Source: Stercorarius parasiticus | Lineage: Eukaryota; Chordata; Aves; Charadriiformes; Stercorariidae | Assembly (NCBI GenBank): GCA_013396915.1 | Contig: VWZL01002048.1 | Coordinates: 1,445,971-1,509,970 of the forward strand | Direction of reading: 5' to 3' | Length of the DNA stretch: 64,000 nucleotides | In this document: positions 13,809 to 23,661 of the stretch, piece after piece | Position numbering within the stretch: position 1 is the first letter of the stretch | Layout: each line of letters begins with the position of its first letter | The notes under the pieces: generated by a model | The model's database searches: none | What the model was told of the DNA's origin: nothing | What the model saw: only the letters and a program-made list of their open reading frames with translations | Made by a program: the position numbers and the translations under genes

Positions 13809-15284
13809 AATTACCCTGTTCTTATGTCTTCTCTTAAACATGAAATACGTTTAAACGTGCTTCAATATTGCACAGAGCCAAACTACTGAGTGATCTTGAT
13901 TTACAACCTGCTGTAACGGTTGGACTGGGGGAATGGTGGGCCTAAGCCAGTTTGTTGTTTCCCTAAGGCTAGCAATTTTTGTGCAAATGTTTTTGAGGGT
14001 CAGCATTAGCCTGTATGTGCTGACTTAGTTGCTTAGAAAGCTTCTTTGGCGAACCAGAGTTGTTCGCTCGCCTATCACGCGTTTAAATGCATTGATTTTG
14101 ATAGTATGACAAGTTTTGAAGTGTAGTTGGGAAATAGGGTTCAAATTGGAAATAATTCCCGTTTAAAAAAAAAAAAAAGAGGGTGAAGACAGAAGTTTAG
14201 TGTGTGTCGGTAGATAGGTTTTATCTTAGTCTGGTAAATTCAGATGTGAGGCGGTTGGAGGATGCTAAGCATGGAGGCCTTGGGGCCTTTGTGGCTTAGG
14301 TGGGGGGAGATAAGGGTGCTTTTGCTTCCAGGAGAGGAGCCTAAATGCAACCCAAGTTTGCTAATCCTGGCTTAGGCTTGGTCACACCAGAAACCCTAAA
14401 TGTGATTTGTCGTTATCTGAAGTCTGTCCTGAGACACAGCAGGATGCCCAAAATATGCTTAACCCCAAAGGAAAGCAATCCCAGTTCTGCCCTTGGGTGA
14501 TGCTTGAGGTCCCCATCAGGCCAGGGGAGAGAGAAGGTAACGGTGCAGCTGCAGCCCCCTGGTTTGGTTTCTTTGGTTCAGTGCCAGCTCTTTGGTCTCC
14601 ACAAGCACTCAATATTCTCCATCTCCCTGAAATAATAGGGTCGGGAACAGAAGGTGGCTGAAGGCTGCGACTCTGCTCTTTTTATCTAGATCTCCAGAAC
14701 AGGTCTTGAATTCATCCTGCTAGTACGTGGCACAACATTCTCTGTTAGCTTAGTACATCTCTACAGAGGTACCACCATTGTAGTTTTTTTGTCTAACATG
14801 TGTCTAGTATTTTCCCCTAACTGTGGCTTGTGAGTATAGAAGTATCATTTTCATAACATTACATGTGTGCTGTAAGAACTGGGCTTCTCTTGAGGAAATG
14901 CTAGTTAACACAAGAAATTTATTTCAGTTCTAACACGTGATGTTGTTTGTACGCAATTGTCCCATGTTTGCCTTAAGAGATACATTTCTCACCATTGTGT
15001 AGAACAAAGGTGACTGTCTTTTAACTATATGTATCAAACCCAAGTACACCTGGCATGGGAATTAGTGTTTGTAATGCAATTGGCTTTTTCCACATGAGCC
15101 TTATTTTTAAAGTATGTGACTTAACATCCTTACGTAATTTCTGTGCACGTGAACTTAACTTATATTCCCAGTAGTTCAATAATTTGCAAAAGATCTTAAG
15201 GACACCTTTTTTTCCACAAGCGAAGCCTTTTTCTATTGTATTTTTTGCCTTTTCTGTTCTCTAATGAGTTATTTTGTGTGACAG

Positions 15285-15370
15285 GTGGGAGATTCAAGAA
15301 AGAGATAGTAGTTGATGGACAAAGCTATCTGCTGCTGATTAGAGATGAAGGGGGCCCTCCAGAGGCACAG
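15285..15370 (+). CDS. AGAP1: AGAP1 coding exon, GTPase-like domain, switch/G3 region (internal exon)
   Basis: Internal exon of 86 nt between ...TTTTGTGTGACAG and GTGAGC. It begins with the last two bases of a split Gly codon and ends in phase 0 after Gln. The 28 full codons start [17 protein letters not shown] and finish [11 protein letters not shown], which I recognise as the AGAP/centaurin-gamma GTPase-like domain. The DEGG segment sits where a Ras-type GTPase has its G3 (DxxG) motif. AGAP1 is an Arf GTPase-activating protein acting on endosomal membranes with the AP-3 adaptor (family knowledge); this domain is its N-terminal Ras-like module. The P-loop exon that must precede it is not visible in the 15 kb upstream. 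The paralogues AGAP2 and AGAP3 share this domain, but the linker exons downstream fit AGAP1 best. Human residue numbers would be about 104-132 (from memory, approximate). Confidence 0.96.
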
Positions 15371-18300
15371 GTGAGCATTGCATATATAGAGCTTTATCAG
15401 CCTAACACCAGTTTCCTTTCTCTTAAAAAACCTTCCTTAAAGAGAACTGTCTTTGTTTTGTTCTTTCCTGGGTCCTTCTCATCTTTCTGCTGGGAAAATG
15501 TATACATCGCCCTCGGGTGACAAATACTCGGTTTAGAAAATACTTGGGATTTCAGTTACAATGTGAAACTGTAGGAAGGACAGATATACGGTTAACTTAC
15601 ACTTGAATGCCTAATCGATATGCTTCCAGTGGCGGCAAAGTTGCGCATTACAGCTGTAAGTTTTCTTCTGAGTGTGAATCTCTAAATTGTTAAAGTACAA
15701 GTTACACGTATACACAATGATACGCGTACTTGCGTACAAATCTTTGTGTTCCCTGTTGCTTCCACGTTTTGCTCCCTGTGCCAACTTCGCGAGTTCCACT
15801 TCGGCACCACTGAGTTCTGGGGTTTCTGACTCGGTTTCTGCATACGGTGTGTTACCTCCTTGTCTTGTAGGAGGTGACTCACCGGGATTTGCCCTTGAGA
15901 AGACATTTGTGGTTTGGTGTGCTTAACTCTCTTACTCTTTTTTGAGTGATGTGAAGTGAAGCATTTGCTTAGGAGATGCTTAAATCGCCACCGACTCTGC
16001 CAGCCCGTCCGCAGGCAGTGTCCTTGTCTTCAGGCGTCCTCCTTGTCTCCCCTCTGCCTCTTCTTACCTGAGCACTTGGGGCTTTCGCAAGTGTGTTGGC
16101 TGACACTGGCCTTGCTTTGCTCATCTCTTCAGTGGTGGATCAGCTTCAAAAAAAAATAAAAAAAATTAAAAAAAAAAAAATCTAGCAGCAGGAACTGTGC
16201 TGTCGCCAAACAGCTGAACGGGAGCGGTGCCAGCAGCAGCAGCTTGTGTTTCAATGCTCCACTATCGCTCGTGAGCTGCAGGAGGATTAGAGCATGGGGG
16301 AAGGTGCTGTGGACAAAGGAGAAGAGAAAGGAGGTGGAGGAAACGGAGATCAAGAAGAGACATCCTGGAAGGAAGTTAAAATAAAAACAAAAAATTAGTG
16401 TCGCTGACACATCTGCAGCCCTGTGAGGCGTGAGCCTAAAAGAAGTGCTCTGTTTTAGGCTGTGAATGATTTGGCTGCAGTACACAACAATTTCCAGGCC
16501 CCAGTGCTTAGAGAACATTCGCTTGTAGAAAAACATAAATACTGGAGTTGTAAAGGTACACACAGCAATCTGAATATTTTTTTTATCTGAAGAATGGGTT
16601 TTGCAGAGTTCATTTGAACCAACTGCAAACTAATGAACAGACAAAGTGTTTTGCTTTTGATCTATGCTAGGTAAATTTGGGGGTTTTAGTTACTATTGTG
16701 GCTGAGATTTGTTCTTCAGTGAAAAATGAGTATGGAGAAGTTTAACGTTTTAGTACTATTTAATCTTTTGGGAGACGTGTTTCACATGTAAAATACTTCG
16801 GGATTTTTGGGGTATAATTTCAAGTTAAAGATCTTTTTATTCCAGGAATTAATAAGCAGATTAAAGTTTACTCCTGGGTTCATGAAGATTTATAACTCTA
16901 TAATGAAAATGGCATAATATTATGAAAAGCAAAAAGTTTACCTCCCACTATTTGCTTATGATATAGAAAGGGTTGCGGTTCTGCTTTTTGCAACAGCACA
17001 GTATATTTTTGTGGATAGTCGGGATGGGATTACCACTTCAATAAGTAACAAGCTGAACTGGGGTCTTCCTGGGGCGGCATGGGGTCAGGGAGGGTCTCCC
17101 CAGTTGGTGTCGTCTTCACTTCGGTGTAAAGGCGGCTGCAGCTGGGGGCTCGGTTCACCATCCCCCTTTTTTCTTTTTGGCAGGAAGGGAAGGAAAATGA
17201 ACCACCCGAAAACTCACTTTCTGGATCTATGATCCCTCTTGTCTAGCATAAGATTGTCAGGAAATTAAAATAATTTAAAAAATAGCTCGTTTCATAGAAC
17301 AAGAAGGTGGTGAGATGCACCAGCTGATGCTGCTTCAGTCTTGCCACTGTCTTAAGTTTGTGAATATTGACCATTTCTTTTGCTCACCAGGTTTGGTTTT
17401 ACTCTCGCTGTGATCTGTAACAAACGTAGTGGCCTCGTGTTGTAAAACTCGATTAACATAACTGAGCTGTAATGAGCTCTCACTGCTATTTTTTTAAATT
17501 TAGAACTTTTGTATATGGTTTGGTTCTGTTTGGACTTATCTGGAACAAACAGATCTGCTCAATCACAGTAGTAAGTCTGAAAATGGATTCGTGTATCAGC
17601 AGCTGAGCTCTCCTTATTTCAAGCTGTTCTCTGTAGTGGTGCGGATAAGACAATCCTGGGTTTCCAGACCTTCGCGTGCTTTCCAAAATTCCTTTGGTTT
17701 TTAATATCACAGGTCTGGTATCCACAAAGCTTAAGCTTATGTTAATATAAAAAGAAAGTAAGAAATTACCGGGAATGTTTTGTGTCTGGAGGACACTGCG
17801 TTGAATAACCACGCTCTGGATTTTTTTTAATAATCTTCGTTAGAAGGCTGCTGCTGCGCGCTGATGAAACATTACGAAAATGTAGAGAGACTTTTACCTT
17901 CCAAACTGATGCTTTAAGGATGTTGTGGCTGTAAGGAAAAATTCTTGGTATGATGCTGCTGTTGAGTCCAGTCAGCGAGAACCATTTTATAAGACGACCC
18001 CAAACCAAGTCCACAATAATGATGCCATCCATGCTTCCTTTGGTTAGATCTTCTGGTTTGAATAGTTCAGATTTAATAGTGTGGTAGTTGACTTTATGCT
18101 GGCAGTAACCATGCTGTGTGTAGACAGTCCTGTCCTTAACATCTAGATGATTGTCCTCGTGACTGTCTTGAAAACCTCAAAACATTTTTGGCTATTTTTA
18201 CGCTGTAACCATAAGAGAAGTGTTTGGTTTCAAGTACAATACAGTCATAAATACGTGCAATAACTTAAATTATTAGCTAATAGGCTGTATGAAAAATAGG

Positions 18301-19542
18301 CAAGAAGTACTACTAGCTCCTATGTCTGAAAAAGGAAAATGTAACAAGCTCAGCAACTTCAGTATGTAACTTCATACTGCCGGCTCTTTTTTCTGCCCTT
18401 TGCATATGTCAGCTTGGGATGCCTTCATAAAAGCTGAGATCGTGTGAATCCGCAGACTAGTGACTGAAGCAGTTTAAATACTGCAAGAGCAGAAGCAGAA
18501 CCGCGGGAGCTGGTGGGGCTGAAGTAAGACTTTACAAACCTAGGCTAGTCTTGTAAAACTCAGCAAAACCTATAGAAATGTTTCCCAAATGAACGTTCTT
18601 GCGGCTCTTTGAATGTTTGGAGTGTCCCCAGCCTACCTGGCATATTGTAGTAGTAATAAAATAAAACGTGTGAATATCAATGGCTGAAACTTGCTCTAAA
18701 TTTGGGTAGGAATGGAGTCCCTTAGGGAAAAATAAAGGCAGTGAGGTAAGCTTAACTTCAGTCTTTTTTTGATGTCCTGTCTACGTTTACTGTTATGTTA
18801 AATGTGTTTAAACAATGCACTTGTGAGCTAAAACTTTTTCACTTGCATGGTCCCCTAAGCAGCACCTTGCGTTGGCACGTGTATGCGCATGTTTTGTAGC
18901 GGATTACTGATGCCAGGAGAGAACAGTTTGCTTTCACGCTGAAAACTAAATGAGACCTTCAGTACTGTTTGCGCAGTTACGGTGGCTGTATAGTGAAGAA
19001 TTGGAAATTTGAAATTAATGTTTTTGGACGCTGATCAAGATGTGAGGATTGCTAGCAAAGCTTGTAAAAGCACAACCGTTAATACTTGTCCTGGCATTAA
19101 CAGAAATATCAGCAGGCATGCGTGTAAAGCACAGGGTGGGGAAATAACACACTAAATAGAGCATTTAGGTACCTACAGAAGTGTTTTTCATTTATAATTC
19201 ACAAATTCAGAAATCTGAGGCTGCGAATTTTTCTGTTTCTGTGAATCAAAACCAATGTGCACTGATGGTAGTTGGGCTTGTAATACCATATACCAGCGAA
19301 GAAGAGATGCTGTTGTGAGCGTGGGGGAAAAGCCTTTCTCTATCCCAGATCCCCATCACTTGCAGAGCGTTGAATGTTGATTCATCATTTTAGTAATGAT
19401 ATGCCACTTTTAAGGCCTTGGTTATTGTCCTTAAAGTTTTTCTGATGCGTATTTCTCTCCAAGTAAGGTAAAAATGTTTCTCTCTTTTTTTGCCTCTTTA
19501 CTGCTTTTCTCACAGTGTGCCTTTTCCATTTTTATTCTGCAG
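15371..19542 (+). other. AGAP1 intron, 4.2 kb
   Basis: Begins GTGAGC and ends TTCTGCAG. Nothing beyond ordinary intron sequence is recognised: A-rich runs at 16148-16181, a small hairpin at 18360-18379, and no repeat family that I can name. Open frames here, including one of about 144 codons on the - strand near 16.1-16.6 kb, have no recognisable protein content. Confidence 0.9.
16148..16181. repeat. A-rich tract
   Basis: Runs of A interrupted only by T (AAAAAATAAAAAAAATTAAA-like). The sequence before it is not a recognisable retrocopy. Confidence 0.85.
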
Positions 19543-19684
19543 TTTGCCATGTGGGTGGATGCTGTTATATTTGTCTTCAGCTTGGAAGATGAGATTAGCT
19601 TCCAGACTGTTTACCACTACTACAGCCGCATGGCTAACTATCGCAACACTAGTGAAATTCCAATGGTACTAGTGGGAACCCAGG
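19543..19684 (+). CDS. AGAP1: AGAP1 coding exon, GTPase-like domain core through G4
   Basis: Internal exon of 142 nt, with acceptor ...TTTTTATTCTGCAG and donor GTAAGT (strong). It enters in phase 0 and ends one base into a codon. The 47 codons begin [20 protein letters not shown] and end [11 protein letters not shown]. The [13 protein letters not shown] stretch is the central hydrophobic strand after switch II. VGTQ plus the following Asp forms the degenerate G4 (in place of the NKxD of Ras), as is normal for the AGAP family. The frame stays open into the intron by chance and should be cut at the donor. Joins directly to the exon ending at 15370 across a 4.2 kb intron. Confidence 0.97.
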
Positions 19685-19853
19685 GTAAGTGCAGTCTTCA
19701 CTTACAAGTGTATTTCTGTGACTGTATCGACTGCTCCAAGCTGGCAAAGCCACGTCCTGTCCTTTCCCCTCTCTTGCATCAGCACTGCTGCTCATCTGAT
19801 GAGGAGAGCTTGTGGATAAACCAGCAGTTCATCAGCAGGGTGGTGGTTTCCCA

Positions 19854-19898
19854 TCTGGGCTTCCTCGGCTGGTAGTGGCCGTCTGGGCTTCCTTGGCT
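19854..19898. repeat. Short direct repeat, 17-bp units spaced 28 bp
   Basis: TCTGGGCTTCCTCGGCT at 19854 recurs as TCTGGGCTTCCTTGGCT at 19882 with one mismatch. Confidence 0.85.
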
Positions 19899-19986
19899 AC
19901 AGGGCCGTGGTGTAGGGAGGGCTGGTTTGAGATGGGAGACAGATGTCCACGCAGGACTCTTGGGACAGGGAGTGTAGGACTTCAGC

Positions 19987-20011
19987 AATGATGATTCAGA
20001 ATGATGATTCA
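19987..20011. repeat. 13-bp tandem duplication
   Basis: AATGATGATTCAG followed directly by AATGATGATTCA. Confidence 0.9.
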
Positions 20012-21665
20012 AAAAAAATATTCTTGCCAGTCTTGGTGGTTTTCTGCATCAGCAGGGAGATGCTGGTGTTGAATTTGGGCAGGTGAATCAGTTGTGGAGC
20101 GAAGTTCTGAGGTGAGACTGGTCTCCTTCAGCCTGGCAGTCTACAAGTGATCAATACCTTGGCATTCCAAGGAGGCAGACGCATCAGGGTTCGAAAACCT
20201 TCAACACGGGGTGAAGAAACAGAACTGAACTGTGCCTGTGTGCAGTCTCTCAGGTATAACGTTCTTCAAACCAGATGGAAATGTAGCTTTTAGCCTCCTG
20301 AAACAACCCCCCACAATTCTGTTTGTCCAAACGCCCTTTCTGGAGCAGCAGCTAGCTGTGGCTATCCTATGGGCAAATGTGGGAAGGGAAAGGAGCCAGC
20401 AATATTTCAGGTTTTTTTGCATGTGAGCTGTCTTTTGGGTATTCCCTGCCTAGTTTTGCTGGTGCCTTGCATTAATGTTTCAGCAGTCGCCCGCGCTGTG
20501 GTTGTTTGCTGCCTGGAGTAGACACACAAGAGCTGAGGCTGCTTTGCACCTAACCATGTAGATGTTCCTCCTGTGATCGTTCTTACCCAAAATGAGGAGT
20601 TTCTGCATAGGTGCCAGACTTCAGACTTTTTACTTTACAGAGCTGCTGTTTTGGAAGCACAGTACAGACGTTTTTGAGAGTGCCTCCGTACTGAAGCGTT
20701 GCTCTCAACATATGGTCAGCTTTCTGCGCTGCGTTAGAGGGCCAACACAAGCGTCGCGAGTTCCTCTTGTAGATTTTATTTTGGACGTATTCCCTTTTAG
20801 TGTATGCCATTGGTATTTTGGTGATGTTGAACCTTTTCGCTGCTTTCTCAGCTTAATCTTTTGTCAGGCTTGTGGTCAGAGAGCAATTTGCTTCCCCTGT
20901 CTGTCTGCAGAGCTGTGGCACCACGTGAAGGCAGGGGAAGTGTGGGCAGCAGGGAAGGACAAATTGCAACTGGGATTTAGGCGGAAACAGATGATAAAAA
21001 ATGAAAAGGGAAGTAGGTACACAAAAAGTCCTAGGATAGCAAAAACTACAGCCAAAAAGCAGAAAAGAAACTGCTTTGAAGGGCCACGCTGACAACTTAA
21101 AACTGGAGCTGAAAAAGGAGAGGTAAACGTTTCTGTGAGGTGCTTCCCTTTCTGCTCTTCTGCCACATTGGGGTATGGCTTTCCATCTCATTCTGCTTTC
21201 TGCTAGAGAGGAGAATCTGGTTTTCAAAGTTCATTTTTTGTTGCAGCACTGATTTATTTATTTAAATATGACTAAAGATGGAAACACTGCTAATTCCGGG
21301 AGTAAGCATCAGAAGAAATCAAAGCCATTTGGTTCCCTGACTGTCAAACAGTGCAGTGAAATGAAATATATGAAATATATAAATACACCTGTTAAAATAA
21401 TATTTGAAATATAGCAGCTTGACATCCAGCTTATTGGTTTTCACTGGTATTCTTGAAATGAACTGTGAAACTAAGTCTCTCCGAAAACGTTAGCGCTCGC
21501 CTGATGCTACCCCTGCCTTGTTGTTCTCCTGTGGGTGGTGGACCAGGCTCTAGCGCTGAATTTGCTTCAGAAGCCAAACTTTTTGAAGCCATGGATTTGC
21601 TTAGGCATTCCTTTCTGGTTAAATGTTTTCAGCGCCCTCTGCTGATTTAAAAAAAAAAACAAACC

Positions 21666-21855
21666 AGAATCATAGAATGGTTCGGGTTAGAAGGGACCTT
21701 AAAGATGATCTAGTTCCACCCCCCTGCCCTGGGCAGGGACACCTCCCACCAGACCAGGCCGCTCAAAGCCCCGTCCAGCCTGGCCTTGAACCCCTCCAGG
21801 GATGGGGCAGCCACAGCTTCTCTGGGCAACCTGGGCCAGTGTCTCATCACCCTCT
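21666..21855 (-). mobile_element. CR1 LINE fragment (3' end), antisense to AGAP1
   Basis: Reads on the + strand as AGAATCATAGAATGG, then GGGACCTTAAAGATGATCTA, CACCTCCCACCAGACCAGG, GATGGGGCAGCCACAGC and GGGCAACCTGGGCCAGTG. It is the reverse complement of the last 190 bp of the element at 9055-9601, with few differences. Similarity stops near TCATCACCCTC. About 12 kb separates the two oppositely oriented copies, and two AGAP1 exons lie between them. Confidence 0.93.
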
Positions 21856-22904
21856 GCTGTTAGCTCTCCAAATAACTGCTCTGGTTTTATTCATTAGACC
21901 TTGTGAGGAGTTAGTGATAACATCAGTCGAGTGGTGGACATGTCATGCCCAGAACTGAGCCTCAAGTACAGCATTGCAGTAGTCACTGGCTTCACGCTCA
22001 CATTAAAGTCAGGCTGCTTTTCCAAAGAACGAAGGTGGTTTTGCTACCGCAGAAAATAGCAGATTTTTTGGAAAACTTTGAGCAGCTCTAAATGCTGGAA
22101 TCGGTGCCTGTTGTGGTGGTGAGGTGGTAGCTGCAGAGTTTTGTAGGACAGGTTGCGCTGCTGTCTCCCCTTAGAACTTTTTTTGCCACAGCTAAAGATT
22201 ACTGTGATACTCCTGGGAAAAAAAAAGTTGCTTTTTAAGATTTGTTCAGAGTATTATCACTTATAAACAGTCAAACTGTGTAACCTTTGTAGAGTTCTTC
22301 ACTACGATGGAGTAGCAATGAAGAAACCTTTTCATTGGTTAGCATGATTTATTTATTTTTTTCCCTGATGTATTTTTCAGCTCAGACTCCAGAAATTGAA
22401 GTTAAAAAGCATACATAAAAAGTAGCTCTTTCAGAGAGGTACAAAGTATCATTATTTGTTTAGAAAAATAGAATTTTTATTGGCTTTTGCAGTATGTTCA
22501 CACAATGTCTCATGGGTGCATTTAAATCAAGGTTTGAGAGAGTCATTTACGATGAGTTTCCTCGATCCAGTCTTGGCTGTGACTTGAAAGGTCAGCAGTG
22601 CAAACTGTAAATATACGAAAAATCTCCGTTTTGCATTAAACTGGCCAGTGTCTGCCTGGACGGAGGCACAGTGTGTGCTGCGGGTTCGGGGTTAGGCTTC
22701 AGCAGAGCGCTTTTTGCTCCCAGCCCAGCCTTGCTGGCACACTGTTGGCTGCTCTGCCTACGCAAAACGCTGAGAGAGCTAGCCTAGAAAATGGGAAGGA
22801 CCAGAAAAAAGCACACACGAGGAACTGAGGAAAGAGCTGGACTCTTAAGATTTTTAGCTACGTGATAGTTGCAGTCCTGTACAGCTTTGTTATTTCTTAT
22901 CTTT

Positions 22905-22921
22905 ACACACACACACCCCCC
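22905..22921. repeat. Short CA run followed by a C run
   Basis: ACACACACACACCCCCC-type simple sequence. Confidence 0.85.
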
Positions 22922-23526
22922 GGTCTTAGTGTTGGCTAGGGGTTTTTTATTGGGTTTTTTTGTTGGTTGTTTTTTAAGAAAAGCATCTCTTGGGTAAATC
23001 TAATGCTTTCCCTGAGTGTTACAGTGACACCTGGTACTATTTCTCCCCCCATCCCATTTCTCTACTGAAAATGTTCTTCTTACAAATGTGTCATGCTTCG
23101 TGCTTCATGCTCTACAAGTGCAGGTCACTCGTAAGCCACTGCTGATATTTATAGGAGGTCTAAAAAACATTTGAGACGTTTATAATCATCAGCCATTTGT
23201 TTTTCTAAGTATCTTTTACATCAGAGCTCATGTTCTTTTAGGGGGTTGTGTATATTTTGCAGTTAGCAACTTAAATAAATTTTTAAGGTAAACAAAAAGC
23301 ATTTTAGTTTTCTTCCGTTTTTTTTCAAATTAATCAGTATGCTGGTGAGTTTAGCAAGAAAGTGTAAAATTGGAGTGAGGTGTACCCCTGTTGTTTTCTA
23401 CAAATTCTGAAAGCCCCATGGTTTGTGCTTAAATTCACCGGGACGGTACCGGTAATTATAAGATGATGTTTTCAAATTATATTTAAATGTGTTTTGTTTT
23501 TTTTTTTTTCCCTGCCATTACTGTAG

Positions 23527-23661
23527 ATGCTATAAGTTCCAGTAATCCACGTGTCATAGACGATGCCAGAGCGCGAAAGTTATCAAATGATCTCAAGAGA
23601 TGCACTTACTACGAAACCTGTGCTACTTACGGACTCAATGTGGAGAGAGTCTTCCAAGACG
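23527..23661 (+). CDS. AGAP1: AGAP1 coding exon, end of the GTPase-like domain (G5 region)
   Basis: Internal exon of 135 nt. A long T tract and CTGTAG precede it; the donor is G|GTAAAA, which lacks the usual G at +5. The split Asp codon (G from the exon ending at 19684 plus AT here) opens [19 protein letters not shown]. The exon continues through [20 protein letters not shown] and ends one base into a Val codon. ETCATYG occupies the G5 (SAK-like) position. [13 protein letters not shown] is a typical AGAP helix. The last helix ([12 protein letters not shown]) is split between this exon and the one at 48575, across an intron of 24.9 kb. Confidence 0.97.

Larger units (their letters stand above)
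1..15284 (+). other. AGAP1 intron (3' part), upstream of the 15285 exon
   Basis: No coding exon recognised. The intron is AT-leaning with scattered homopolymer runs (A runs near 2565 and 4963, a mixed A run near 12050, one near 14166). It contains a CR1 copy (9055-9601), a perfect palindrome just after it, a processed-mRNA-like poly(A) end (2577) and an A/C-rich low-complexity patch (13743-13808). A modest GC-rich patch near 7600-7720 is too small to call a CpG island. The P-loop exon of AGAP1 was looked for and not seen, so it must lie further upstream. Confidence 0.85.
19685..23526 (+). other. AGAP1 intron, 3.8 kb
   Basis: Begins GTAAGT and ends with a long T tract and CTGTAG. It contains two small direct repeats near its 5' end, a truncated CR1 copy on the - strand (21666-21855) and a short CA run (22905-22921). 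A frame of 166 codons at 20592-21092 lacks recognisable domains and overlaps long antisense frames, so it is treated as chance. Confidence 0.9.

Noticed and set aside
16129..16563. 144-codon frame on the - strand, Phe/Leu-rich
   Set aside because: The hydrophobic composition comes from the poly-A/T tract at its end; no protein similarity recognised.
20592..21092. 166-codon frame on the + strand
   Set aside because: Intronic, with no recognisable domain and no splice context; 124- and 96-codon antisense frames overlap it.
21856..22010. Further CR1 sequence downstream of the fragment ending at 21855
   Set aside because: CCCAGAACTGAG and the words around it recall other CR1 regions, but the match is too short and scattered to support.
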